From: Glossina fuscipes
Lineage: Eukaryota; Arthropoda; Insecta; Diptera; Glossinidae
Assembly: GCF_014805625.2 (NCBI RefSeq)
Contig: NW_023998493.1
Location: 260,321-324,320 of the forward strand
Direction: 5' to 3'
Length of the DNA stretch: 64,000 bases
How positions within the stretch are numbered: position 1 is the first letter of the stretch; each line of letters begins with the position of its first letter. Positions 25,111-36,899 of the stretch are shown in pieces. The notes below the pieces were generated by a model, which ran no database searches, was not told the DNA's origin, and saw only the letters and a program-made list of their open reading frames with translations. The position numbers were made by a program, and so were the translations under genes.

Positions 25111-26549
25111 AGAGCCATTTGGTGAAAGACGGATGATATCGACTCGTAAATAAAATCCCCAACATCTTTTACATATTTTATACAATTATTGTACATATGA
25201 TCTATAACAGACATCAATGCGAAACGTTTATCTTGTCTGCAATATTCTGACCGATGGAGTGGACGATCGACGTGGTGGTATAACAAAAACCGAAAAACAA
25301 AAATTTCATTGATTTTATACAAATGTGTGTAGCATATGTATATTAGCATATTCACGGTTCGTTTAAAGTTTCCTTACTTAATGTTTCAAAACACGTTTCC
25401 TTATCTATCATATATCTACACATGTATCTATGTGAAAACTATAAATATCGATTTTCTTTTGCTTACTGTATATATATCTCTTTAACACTCCCTTTATGTA
25501 TTATTTATTTTCATAAAAAGTCGTCGCATCAGTCGTAAACAACAATAAAAAATTAAAATTAATTCGTTTGATGTGTTTTATGAAAATATTTGCATTTTAT
25601 TCCGTAATATTTATTGATCTTGGCTTTCTTTTTTAATTTATGCGCCTGCTGGTGTACTTCATGTAGAAAACGAAAATATGAAAATTGCATAACTTAGAAA
25701 AGACGTGCATTCCATAACGCTTTACTTAATTGATAAAATTAATAATTTCTTTGCATCTCGCTTGTTTGTTATGCTTAAGAAATGCGTTATTTTCGAGAGC
25801 AAGTACCGCAGAGGGAGCTTGAAAAGTAAAAACCTTTCAATTCTTATTAATCTTATTTTTCACATAGACAACACCAATTATGAAAATATATGCGGTACAT
25901 TGATCAAGTAAAGCTTGAAAATTTACCAGTCTTCTGTTATATATGTCCTTGTTGTTGCATTTATTAACGAAAATTTTCAGAACAATATCTTTTATCAGTT
26001 ACTGAAAAAGCTTATAGTTTAAGCTGCCGAAAACAGCTTCAGAATTGTAGCGATCATGAAATCTGGAAACGACCTAATAAGAGTGAATTCACAATGAACG
26101 TTCAAGTATTCCGTTACTGAATTTAAAATCGAAATATATTTTATGGAGGCGGATATTTTAAGGTGTAAATGCACTCAACAAACTTTCTAACATATCGATA
26201 TACGTCTGCAAATGCAAGTCTTAATCAATTAAGACTGTGCAATTTTAATCGTAGATATATTTATCTTAATACACTTATACCGCGAGACATGAGCGCAACT
26301 CGTTGAGAGTTCAATACTTCTTTTATTTGTTATAAATTAAAAATGATCATGTGATTTTATATTGTGCACTTGAATCTTGTAGTGGAGAAGTAATTCTCTC
26401 TACATGTAGGAAGGAATACTCTCAAGATTGCTCTTAGCGAAAAAATCAATTAATTGTTCAATAAAAATATAAAAGAAATTATATAGAGCCTAGCTTAACC
26501 ACCCATTAACTACAATAAGCATATATATATGTACATTAGTCGATGTGTA
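25111..26549. other. Intronic stretch, nothing recognised
   Basis: AT-rich without recognised elements. The open frame 25065-25355 is antisense, partly overlaps the decayed repeat, and shows no family resemblance. Confidence 0.45.
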
Positions 26550-26606
26550 TACAGTAAAAGCTCCTTATTCGCGGTGTATACGTTCCATAAATATGCCGCG
26601 AATACA

Positions 26607-26752
26607 GAAACCGTGAATACGGAATGGTAATTTATATGGGATTGTAGGGGATACGTTCCTAGGTGACAAAATGAGAAAAGAAACTGTGAATGCGGAATGG
26701 TAATTTATATGGGATTATAGGGGATACGATCCTAGGTGACAAAATAAAAAAA
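26607..26752. repeat. 73-bp tandem duplication inside the Tigger element
   Basis: Two copies, offset by 73 bp, of a unit beginning GAAAC(C/T)GTGAAT(A/G)CGGAATGG and containing GGGATACG(T/A)TCCTAGGTGAC. Sub-terminal repeats of this kind often hold transposase-binding sites; that role is inference. Confidence 0.85.
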
Positions 26753-26810
26753 ATCAAATATATAAAAAAATCAATTTACTTGAAGTTTTTGAACATTTTG
26801 ATTAATTATC

Positions 26811-27650
26811 TTAAGGCTTAGGCCATGGTTTAAAGAATTTTGTAATTTTCTCTTGCTTGGCAGCTTTTAAAAGCTCCTTCAATTCAGACTGATACGCAGC
26901 AATCGCATTAGCAATTTGCATCTTAAAAATAAGATTTCGTTCAATAGACGGATCAATGTTCATAAGGAAATCGCCAAGGTTATTTGCCATTCTTAACATT
27001 CTTCACTAAGATTTTTCAAATTAAATGTCACGTTTCCAGTGCTTGTTGAAGCCTCTTCTTCAATGGGCTGTGAATTTAACATTTTTCTCCAAGTCGGTTT
27101 CAGTCAAATCATTATCTTACGATTCAAGCAATTCGCGAATGTCACTTGATTCTATCTGTTCGAACCTATCTCGTTCTATTCCATTCGCGATTTCGGCTAT
27201 GTTTGCAGTCAAAGTTTAGGCTTGCACAAATTCTTCGTCTTCGTCATTTTCCGCTGTCATAGCAGGCCACAATTTTTTCCAGCATGACTTCGGTGTGTGC
27301 GGCTTCAGTCCTTCCAATGATTCTTTTATGTTTAAGATGCATTTTGCTACATCAAATTTCTCCCTGCATTCCATAACATTCATATCAGAATTACATTCAA
27401 TATTATCCAATACGATTTTGAAGGTTCGTCTAACGTAACAGAGCGTAAAAGCCTGGATTATTCCTTGCCCCATAGGTTGAAGCAAAACCGTCGTGCTGGG
27501 AGGTAAAAATGTCACTTTTATGTTTGTATGCATAGTTTCAAGTTCGCGAGGATGACCTGGTGCATTGTCCAAAACTAGAAGTGCTTTAAAGTCTAAACTC
27601 TGTTTTTTTAAGTAAATTTTAACTTCAGAAAGCAAACAATCCGCGAGCAA
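26811..27650 (-). pseudogene. Tigger/pogo transposase, C-terminal half, broken
   Basis: The frame from 27650 to 27216 reads through LLVLDNAPGHPRELE, which holds the second catalytic Asp of the DDE domain, VTFLPPSTTVLLQPMGQGII, then YVRRTFKIVL and a C-terminal region ending AENDEDEEF. The usual family wording is 'D-N-A-P-x-H-P' and 'P-P-N-T-T-s-l-l-Q-P-M-D-Q-G-v-I'; here the D of MDQG, the third catalytic residue region, reads MGQG, so this copy would be inactive even if complete. After frame breaks near 27215-27000, a last piece (26999-26811) reads LRMANNLGDFLMNIDPSIER and ends KITKFFKPWPKP, a typical Tigger tail. Confidence 0.88.
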
Positions 27651-28239
27651 AGAAATTTATAACCGCTAATATGGGAATTGGGTCACATTTTTTTAATCCG
27701 CGAATAGTGAAACCTCGAATAAACGATGCGCGAATAAGGAGCTTTTACTGTACATAAGTTTTAGATAATACCAACGTGCAAACGAAATGTGTCCAAATAT
27801 CATGACATTCCCACTATTAGCTTACAAGCTGGAGTTGTCCCAGTGGCGCTATATACGAAATGGAGACGTTTCCATTGCTTTAAGGAAACAAAAACAGCGC
27901 CACGAAAATAACTGCAACTTGTAAATTAAAGATCGGCAGTTCATGATATTTGAACCTATTTCGTTTGAAGATTGGTACTGGTAGAAATCATACGGACTCA
28001 TCAATAATGGCTGCTTCTATATGTCATTCTACGAACTAATTGATTGAAGTGTTATGTATATAACAGATATACATCTATTCTATTTCATATATATCCATGA
28101 TCGTATTTTCATGCAGTTTTGCAACACATTATAGGTTAATCTAGTAGCTAAACACTGTATTAACATTGTTTATCATATATAGGCGCGTTTAGTCAATATA
28201 GACGAACGAATCTGTTATCTGTTTATCTATTGTTTGATT

Positions 28240-29400
28240 CTGTTGATTTTTACACCCATCACCAAAGTATGAAAGAGATACTCTCTTGTCAAAACATTTG
28301 AAACTCCTCATGAAGGAAGCTTCAGAGACCCTATAAAGCATACATTATATATCCTTGGTCAAACTCGGAATTAACTTAAGCAAGGCTGTTGGTCCGCCTC
28401 TGTAATGTCTGCTCTTTGAATGCAAAAATAAAGCTGTCGACTTCAAATTTGCCAAAAGCATTGGTACTTCTGGCACACAGGTTGGTATTGGATATAGAAC
28501 AATTTGGTCGAAGTACACGCGTACAGTGCCGCATATACTGGGAACACCTTTGGTTTTCAAAAGTAATAAAAAGTTAATTTTTTATTGATTACTAGAGAAC
28601 TATAGCAGAAAGAATTGATAACGCCTACTCCAAATCACAGCGTATCAAAATTTTATTTTTTTTTCAACACCTTTTAAGAACCACAAGCAAGGTTTGAAAA
28701 TCCCATAAAGTATACAAGTTCTTGGGCAGTTCTAAATTCAGAATTCAACTAAGCATATCCATCTGTTGTCTGTCCATCAATCTGTCTGCCCAACTACGTG
28801 GTATCTGTGTTAAACATTCTCTGGTTCACCAAAATAAAGATGTCGCCAACAAGCTCGCTAAAGAACTTGAAGATGATCAAAACTGGGCAAAGTCCGTTTT
28901 CAGAATAGCAGTGGAACTTTATATGACGTCTGTGTTGTACTTTATGCAAATTTGTACACGATATCCTCATGTTTGCCAAAAAGTCTACCACAGAGACTGC
29001 AAGTTTGCGCAGAAGAACAGACGGACAGATGAATTGGCGGTCATTCTTAGGTGCCTTCCGAATTTGAAATTGGCCAAGAATTTTTATGCTTTATGAGGTT
29101 TCTGAAGCCCGATTCTGTGCATTATATAGGTTTTGAAAAAATTGTGACACACTACACAATTGAGTTTGTGTGAACGATATCCCACAGAATATTCTTTCAA
29201 ACTTTTGTAAATTTATCTGCTGTGTGAGGTGTTCTCAGTTTACGTGTTTTTGTAGGGGTGTCCTTCGACCGATTTGGGCCATTTCCAATATCTATCAGGT
29301 ATACCAATATTTTTGCCAAATTTGTAGTCGATAGGACAGACGGACAAACAGAACGACGGACAGAGAGGCAATTGGACAGAAATGCATGCTTTCTATTTTT
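28240..29400 (+). repeat. Dispersed repeat family 1, one or two adjoining copies
   Basis: Starts TTTTTACACCCATCACCAAA. It contains family landmarks twice over: a GACGGACAGATGAATTGG / TTCCGAATTTGAAATTGGCC tail near 29.0 kb, and a second middle part (CTTTTGTAAATTTATCTGCTG, GACAGACGGACAAACAG) at 29.2-29.36 kb. Frames crossing this stretch (28722-29096 and others) are repeat sequence, not genes. Confidence 0.6.
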
Positions 29401-30224
29401 TTATTGGATACAAAATTCAAATTACTTGCGAAACAATTCGTAAAAAACCTAAGGATTATTCATTGCTAAAGATGAAAATAGTCACTACGTATGGTCGTCA
29501 ATTTGCGGATACACGCAACTTAGAAACTTGGTGGTTTCCACGACAGATAGTCATCGCCTCGTTTTCGCACATCTTCTGCTCTGCGGAGCCTGGCTGCATC
29601 GATCTCAGAAGGAGACAGATCGGCGCAACCAAAGGGGAAACCCCAACTCTACTTGAAGGTCATTTACTTCGTTCCTTTTGCTGCAGCTGAACGAACCTAT
29701 GCAAATATTCACTTCAATACTAAATTTTTTTGCACAAAATCTCGTAGGCCATTTTTTAACTGTCTCTTAGCTTGAAGCATTATCATTCTAAACAAACTTA
29801 ATCATGTCCGTGGCTTCAGCTGTATTTATTTCCACTTTAACATGCGGCGCCTAAATGCTGTTTGATATGCACTGAGCGATAGCTTGCAAACAATCGAAAC
29901 TACGCACAAACACCATTACACAAACTTCCTATATCCAACATTTCGGAAAAAAGTAAACGCGTCATAGTGTGTTTTATGAGGCAAACAACTTTAGTTTACA
30001 GAATTTATTGATACACCTAATAGAGATAAACATTTTTGATAGTTTATCACAATTTAATTTTTTATAAGATTATTTAATTAAAACAAACAATGTATCTCTG
30101 TAACCAAGTATACAATGCTAATAATTAATTTAATCAGTTAGAGATGAATTGATCACAGAGGTAAATGTTAGAGAATCGATTAATTTATGCACTTATGAGG
30201 CATAAATAGGAAAAAAGCAAGGAT

Positions 30225-31260
30225 GAAATTTATAATCGGTTATGGCCAAGACTTGCACACCCATCACCATCAAAATCTTTAGGTCCTATGCTTTTATTTA
30301 ATTATGTAAAATTTATCTTTCACTTTTTAGTTCATTAAAAGCCATTGTTAAGGAAACTTTAATCCAGCACATGGCAACGCCCATCAAGTTTAATGTCGAG
30401 TTAACACTCTTGGCTTGTCGCATTCTATTCTCCAAGCCCTTTCATGTGATCATCATATCGATGGTATTGTGGTAAAAGAGTAAATCCAACACGTCGTGAT
30501 GTCCACCATTTTTGATGGAACAATGAGTGCAGCTAGGCCTCGCCACTCACCGGAGTGGGGTTTATTGTTCCATACACAATAAACTGATCTGGACTCTGGT
30601 GCTGTTTAGGCCCCTACTCTGTGGGGATTGTCTAACTCGCCAGGGGGCGTAGTACGCTTAAAAAGTGGTTTGGGCCACCGTGGGGTTAAGCCTTACAGGC
30701 AGGAACCCACGTTAAACCCTTGCCACAAATTCTGTCCACCATTTTTGTTTCAGAACTTACACGTTAATATTAATATTATTTACTTTAAGGAATGTATAAA
30801 AAACATATGTCTTGTTCACCCTACGCATTAAACCTCCAAAAAGTGAAAAAAATAAAAATGTTATCATTTATAAACTGGTGGGGCAGGGACGAATTTTCCC
30901 ATTTTCACTCATAAATGATAATTTGTGAACGAACTTTTGCTTAGAGAATGGGAGCCGCGTTCAGTTTACGTCTTACTCCGAATATGTGCTCTAACCAATC
31001 TGCGTGCAGAAACTTCCAATCATTTTAGCAAATTGGAAATCGATATCTTCAGGCAGAGTGTCAACGACACACAGGCGCATACAACATAGATGCGCAGACG
31101 GACAGACACACAAACGGAAAGAGATGACTTACCGAATTCAAAATCTCATGCTGATCAAGAATATAGATACTTTATAGCGTCTCGAAAGTCCCGCTTTGGT
31201 CTTGCAAATCTAAGGGGCAAAGTGAGTATACTCTCATCATTCGATGACAGGTATAATAAT
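30225..31260 (+). repeat. Dispersed repeat family 1 copy interrupted by a retroposed insert
   Basis: Starts ATAATCGGTTATGGCCAAGA and CACACCCATCACC; ends with CTGCGTGCAGAAACTTCCAA, TCGATATCTTC, GCGCAGACGGACAGACAC and GATCAAGAATATAGATACTT. The 218-bp insert at 30515-30732 lies in its first half. Confidence 0.6.
30515..30732 (+). mobile_element. Hairpin-rich 218-bp insert with 15-bp target-site duplication (SINE- or LINE-3'-end-like)
   Basis: The same 15 bases, TGTCCACCATTTTTG, lie at 30500-30514 and 30733-30747, bracketing a stretch far richer in G and C than its surroundings. Within it are several short inverted repeats: CCACTC-ACCG-GAGTGG; GTTTATTG, nine bases, CAATAAAC; CCCC, eight bases, GGGG; and a nested GTGGG...GCC-TTACA-GGC...CCCAC. 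Such a duplication with no terminal inverted repeats is what target-primed reverse transcription leaves. I do not recognise the sequence. It could be the 3' end of a non-LTR element whose transcript is chosen by structure, or a short SINE. No protein is obvious. Confidence 0.65.
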
Positions 31261-32329
31261 CATTTTATTCAATCGATCAATCTCGAATTAAGCGAATTTG
31301 TTCAACAGCTTTAATGCACCTGCCCAATTAACGTTAGTTCTGTCAACACATTTCTGAGACAAATGCTGTTTATTTTCACTCACAAATAAGTCAGAAAATT
31401 ATGTTCGTTCATTACCAAATCTTGTACACTCATCACCGACTACAAAATAAACGGAAAGAAATAAGTTTTCATAGTATACTTTCTATTTCCACAATGAAAG
31501 TGGTGTTTATATGATGTATGTACTGTGGCTTATGAGTCACAAACAAAAAACACGAAAGGCGACGGTGTTTAGAAATTTTGTTGCATAGGTGTGTGGACGG
31601 TCTTTTAACCGGTGTAGGTCATTTTCAAAATCAATTGTACATTGAATATACGTTAATTTAAAATTTGAAGACAATTCGAAAATTCAACGCAAGACTAGGG
31701 GAATGATTCACTTGAAAGATGATCAGATTAGAAAAAAGGTCTTAACTTACGATTTATTAAAGTTTTCGAACTAAAATTTACAGATACTCTGCTTTTACTT
31801 TGGCTTGAGGTGGGAAAGATCAAAAGGTCTTTCCAAAAGCGTTCAAGGATAAAGCAAAATTCTTATTTAAAAAACGCGGGCTTTGGTTGCTAATATACTT
31901 TCCCTTGTTTGATTTATACAATATCTGGTAAAAGACAAAGGAATTGTCATTGAAGTTGCTAGCAAATAAGTTGGCGTGTCTTTTCTTATAAATCCTTTAA
32001 AGCAGTTAAGTAACTCTAATTAATGGTTTCTTGGATGCAAAATGATTGTCATGAAGAAGTTTCTAACAGCCTTGGCAAAGAAAATAGAAGCCCGTAGATA
32101 TATTTCGAGTGCGGTAGACCATGCATTAATCACATGCATTACTGTATGATCGCAGCGATAATGCATCCCCGGGGTCCCTAATGGCATAATGCTTACCGGT
32201 AGGACAGACACCTCGCAAACTGCAGCAATTTTGCCTTTCTCCCTCCATACTTCTTTCTAACAATCACTTCGTTGCGTTTAGAAGAGGCATCGGCAGAGTA
32301 AATGTCATATTTAAAAAACTAACTAAGGA

Positions 32330-32880
32330 ATGTTTACCATATATACCGCAGAGATAGGCAGACGAACAGATGGACGGCCGACGTGGGCATGCTTGGGTGC
32401 ATTCCAAATTTGAAGCTGGCCAAGAATATCTCTTTGGGTTTTTGAAGCTCGCTTTTTGGGCGTTATGGAGTTCTTGAAACAATTAAACTTTATGCACTAT
32501 ACAGTGATATTGGGCAGGGGTTATTAATTTTTCCAATTTTTGTACCTTTGTCTGCTATAATTCATGAGGAATGAGCAAAAAATCAACTTTTTATTACTTT
32601 AAGAACCCAGACGTGCTCCCATTATAAGCGGTAATGTACGCGTGTATTTCAACCAAATTATTCCGCTTCCAATATCAGGCTGCGTGCAGGAAACTCCCAA
32701 TTTTTCTCCCAACTTTGAAGTCGATAGCTTCTTGTTTGCGGCCAGAAGAATGCATACAAAAGAAACTACACAGACGGACATGCTTAAATCGATTCTGAAA
32801 TTACTGCTGATCAACAATGTATAAACTTTATGGCGTCTCTGAAGCTTCATTCTGGGCGATGGGTATAAAAAAGAAATTTC
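32330..32880 (+). repeat. Dispersed repeat family 1 copy
   Basis: Landmarks in order: ATTCCAAATTTGAAGCTGGC, TTTGTCTGCTATAATTCATG, GCTGCGTGCAGGAAACTCCC, AAGTCGATAGCTTCTTGTTT, CAGACGGACATGCTTAAATC, and the end GGGCGATGGGTATAAAAAAG. The end is the inverted counterpart of the family's start (TTATACCCATC). Confidence 0.65.
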
Positions 32881-33269
32881 TGAATCTGATTTTTTTAAAC
32901 GCTACGAATTCCTTCTCGCATGTGGTTTAATTTTAAATTCTTCTTGAAGTCTATTTATTGCTTCTAAACTGAGAGTTATAGCTTTGTTCCCATTACAACG
33001 ATACTTTGATAAAATTTCCAATGCACTTGCATAGGCGGATAGAAATTGAGGCAAATTCATTGTCCAATAAATTCATTTTTGAAGACAGCTTTCAACAATT
33101 ACGAAAGAATAATGATCGAGCTAACGAACTTACGTTTAGGCTAATATTCGTGAAGCGAATTAAAAAAAAACTCTTGTTTTTAGAACAATCTTTTCAATTG
33201 ACTTTAATATTTACCAGATGTTAAAAAGATCTTTCGATTCAGTTTAATAGTTCAGAACATAAATTAGTT

Positions 33270-33620
33270 TTAATCTTGTACATATGCCGCTTGTGGTATA
33301 AGAGTTTATTCGGTTTGTGCGGACGTATGCAGCACTCAAAAGGACTTCAGATAGCCCCCATTTTTTATAATACCGATCGATTCAGAATCACTTTCTAATT
33401 CAATTTGAACGTGTATGTCCGTCCTCCCAGCTGTCCGTCTGTCCCTCTCTTTTTTTCGTGTTCAATCTACGGTCGTTTTGATGAAATATGGTGAACTGAC
33501 GTGTTTTGCCCCAAGGACAAAAATTGAAGATGTTTCGGATCGAACTAATTTTTTGACTACCTCCCATATAACACTTCATACTAATGTAATGTTGAGCTCT
33601 GTCCCGATATAGCGTTTTTA
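33270..33620 (-). repeat. Dispersed repeat family 2, reverse-oriented copy
   Basis: Contains GCCGCTTGTGGTATAAGAG, GTTTGTGCGGACGTATGCAG and TATAATACCGATCGATTCAG, and a CT-rich run complementary to the family's GACAGACGGACAG tail. It parallels the copy at 7.0 kb. Confidence 0.6.
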
Positions 33621-34460
33621 CTTGTTTACTTTTTCTATTTTCTCACCTCGTTAAGGAAAAATCTAGTTTAGCAATAAAAAAAAAAACACAAAAAATGTAG
33701 TTAAATCATGACTTAATTGTATCGTGTTGTAACAGATAGAAAAATATGCAAGAAAATTTATATTAAATATGCATTTTATTCATTTCCATTTAACAATGTA
33801 TTTAAAAATATTGCTTTAGAACCAATCTTAAATTCTTGACACATAAGTAAAGCTTTACGCAATATATGCAATATATATAATATGCTAATGAATGTACAAT
33901 TACTTTTTTTACTAGTGAAGACTGTCAATGGACTGAGGCGCGAATAGTATCACTTTAATCCAAGTCGATGCCAGAAGTTTTAAGCAATTTTTAAGTCAAT
34001 AAGTTATCGATTATATAAAAGAAAAACACAAAAAAAATATGTGATATATAATGTACTGCCATGTACAATATCATATCATATAGTTTTGATGGCAATTAAA
34101 CGTTGACATATAGTCACTTCAGTTGCACATCTGAAGAATGGCAGTTCATTAATGCATTATAATAATAAATATCACTTTTGAGTTGACGATGTTTCTCAAT
34201 ACCAACAGCAGACCGACGGACGCGCAAATTATTAGATTGATTTGCGTTACGATCAACTATGTTCCAGGATTATGATAAGAACATTTTTGTGGCTTTGAAA
34301 ATGCCAGCAATTAGTGGACAATGGCTGGATGGACTTTAGATAGATATGTTCAGCCAAATTGATTAAAAATTATGCTTGTTTTAAGCTATTTTATTTAAAT
34401 ATTTTGAAAATAAATTTACAAAGTATGGATAGGCTGTCGAATAATTTGGATCATATCGTT
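33621..34460. other. Intronic stretch, nothing recognised
   Basis: Poly-A and A-rich runs (33677-33700) only. Confidence 0.45.
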
Positions 34461-34557
34461 CGCTTGTATTCTAAACTCTCCTACACTTAAAATTTGAGCC
34501 CGCGACGGTTGAGTTGTTAGCCGCAAACCTTTGTCCACTTGGCTACTCAGGTCGATT
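34461..34557 (-). repeat. tRNA-like SINE fragment, copy 2
   Basis: The minus strand reads TGAGTAGCCAAGTGGACAAA, then GGCTAACAACTCAACCGTCG and CGGGCTCAAATTTTAAGTGT. GTAGCCAAGTGG is a good polymerase III A-box, and GGGCTCAAATT is a decayed B-box about 45 bases on, the spacing of a serine/leucine-type tRNA. It aligns with copy 1 at 24599-24687 over about 45 bases. Mutations in the T-loop (TTCGAA changed to CTCAAA) argue against a working tRNA gene. Confidence 0.6.
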
Positions 34558-34559
34558 AA

Positions 34560-36890
34560 TCAAATTCAATTTTACCGAGTTTGATATCAGTACACCGACA
34601 AAATTTTTTTTTTTTTTTTAAGTTTCAAATGGAGTATCGAACTTGGTGTACATGCAATGCGTAGCCTCCAACTTACAAATGCTTAGATATTTAAAATTTA
34701 TGGCTAGCGCATGACCATGTTTTAATGAAATAATTTATTATGAAATGTACAAGTTTTCAATTAGAACTGTTAATAATCGATTATAGCCAATGTGTTACAC
34801 TTTGTCTTGGTATACTATACTTGATTAGTTTATAATGCTTTAATATCACGGCTATGAATATCTTAATCGCCGCTTAATCAATCTTGACAAGCTAACGTAC
34901 ATTAACAAATTAAAATATTTTCAACTTTAAATCAATAATAAGCACAAATGCATATGTTAACGGAATGTCTTGTAAGAATTCCATTCGGCATATATTTTTC
35001 GCATTTTTCATTTGCTAATGAAGCTTAGAGATGGGAAAGGCAAATACAAAAAAATAGTATGAAAAGAGGAAATGTTGATGTTGATCTTAACTTATCGATT
35101 AAGCGCTGTTCTCATTTATGCCATGAATTCTTCAAATTATTGAATATGAAGTCCGACGAATGGAGCCCATGTTATAGTAATATCTCTTAAAAGCAGAGAA
35201 ATGCAAGAAGTGCTGATAATATTGAAGTTCTACTAGAGCGAAAGAGAGGACAGAGAGAGGGAATGATGTTGAGAGGGAAAAAGGGAGCATGAGAGTGTTA
35301 GTAATGAAAGCAATTTATTCATTAAGTCCGGGTATTTCCGCAACAAAGTCGTAACGTGAGTTTAAAATAAATTGTACATGATATAAAACATTATAGCTGA
35401 CACAAGCACCGACTTATTGAAAACGCATTCCAATGATGGCCTTAGTTAATGAATGACCAGAGACATGTTAGTACTTCATATCATGAATTTTCCTACGGCA
35501 TAGCGCATTAGTATTCTATTATACAACATGTAAGCGATAATATGAGCATATGTTAAGATGTTTATAAATGTGTTGACATTAATTTACTTGAGAATTCTCA
35601 TAATACTCCAAATGATGATAAATGTTGTCTAGTGTCAATTAATGCTTAGCACAATACGTAGCTAAGATTACACAATAAGCAATCATCAGCTTCCCATTTG
35701 CAAGTTAATGCAGACATTTAGGTAATCAGTCAGTTTTTTTAATGTGATAAGATAAACCGTTGAAAAAAGGAAAATAGCATCAGCAACGGCAACAGCAACA
35801 AGAACAACGACAACGACAAGGCTACTCACATATAAGTGGATACACACAGCAATGATTGATTATCACAAGTAAAATATTAAAAATAATGAATATGCGAAAA
35901 AGAGGTGTGACCTACATTTGCTGTTGTGCATAAACGCTAGCATATCAGCAAAAAAAAAAAAATAAATAAATAAAATAAAATAAGAAAAAAAAAAAGCGCG
36001 CTTTACAAATGCACAGACATATATCATCAATGGTTTTTTCCTTTATTTATTTATTTATTTTTTTTTTTTCACTTTTGTTAAATTCCTTTTACGATTACCA
36101 TGGCACTGATGTAGGTATTGTATGCGCATAGTTTTATGCGTATATCTACATGTACATGTAAACGAATAATAATTAATTAAAAATATATTCAAGTGAAAGT
36201 TGGAAAATGTTGAAAAAAAGAAACACAAATAATTACGAACAAAAATAATAAACTAAAAATTGTTTCTCATTTAATTGTATGCGATTAACTTAAAAAATAA
36301 TTAAAGTTGAATTTATAAAATTCACATGATTTCAATAATTGACGCTTTTCAGGGATATCGCATAAAATATATTACAATAATAATGAGTTAATAATGAATT
36401 ATCAGACACCATGTAAAGAATGGGATCCCTGCATTTCTACTTTCAAGTGTATTTTGTTAGCGCCGAAATCCAAATGCAAAGATTGCTATACTCATTCTAA
36501 GTTTGCTGAGTAATGCCCCTACCAAATCAATAAACGCATTACTAAGGATATGTTATAATGAAAGTAGAAAGCAAAGTAGAAAAAAAAAATTGTAGTCAGG
36601 TTTTGTAGCCCACCACTTCGAACCGATATGCAAAATATTTTTCTAATTATGATGGCATCAATAGATCGCAGTGACTCGGTGATTTTAGCTACTGTTAAAG
36701 GAGGCTGATGTTCACATTTTTGTTGGAACTTAAAAGGCATATATTTCCAGGTCATTATCTGCTATCAACTTTAAATTATCAATTTGCCACTCAACGCAGC
36801 CATAATGCTGCTTTTCACACCTTGTGTGGGACTATTAACTACAAAAGATTATCGCAGATAGCGTGATGAAAGCGCGATCTCTGTTACAGA
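34560..36890. other. Intronic stretch with simple-sequence tracts
   Basis: Holds poly-T (34603-34620), a GA-rich pocket (35235-35290), a CAA/CGA-rich tract (35780-35822) and the inverted A-rich/T-rich pair at 35949-36069. No genes recognised. Confidence 0.5.
35949..36069. repeat. AAAT/ATTT inverted simple repeats
   Basis: An (A)n-(AAAT)n-(AAAAT)n tract at 35949-35995 faces a (ATTT)n-(T)n tract at 36041-36069 across about 45 bases. Transcript from either strand could fold into an A-U stem of about 25-30 pairs. Confidence 0.7.
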
Positions 36891-36899
36891 AGAAGTTAA

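Larger units (their letters stand above)
26552..27750 (-). mobile_element. pogo/Tigger-family DNA transposon with intact ends and TA duplication
   Basis: Both ends carry the inverted repeat CAGTAAAAGCTCCTTATTCG followed by CG: 22 bp identical. It is flanked by TA on both sides (26550-26551 and 27751-27752), the target duplication of the Tc1/mariner superfamily. The 1,199-bp body encodes, on the minus strand, only the C-terminal half of a Tigger-type transposase (26811-27650). The DNA-binding domains and first catalytic Asp are missing, so it is an internally deleted derivative. The left part contains a 73-bp tandem duplication (26607-26752). The identity of the two ends indicates a fairly recent or well-preserved insertion compared with the other relics here. 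Confidence 0.9.

Noticed and set aside
27025..27219. Plus-strand open frame inside the Tigger element
   Set aside because: It is the antisense shadow of the broken transposase, whose minus-strand reading (IAEIANGIERDRFEQIESSD) fits the family.
28722..29096. 124-codon plus-strand open frame as a gene
   Set aside because: It lies within dispersed repeat family 1, whose other copies are not open in the same frame.
30628..30831. Open frame in the hairpin-rich insert (beginning MSNSPGGVVRLKSG) as a peptide gene
   Set aside because: It runs across the insert boundary into the surrounding repeat and target duplication, so it is an accident of the insertion.
34461..34557. A functional tRNA gene
   Set aside because: The B-box is mutated (CTCAAA for TTCGAA) and the acceptor stem does not pair convincingly; a second related copy points to a SINE.
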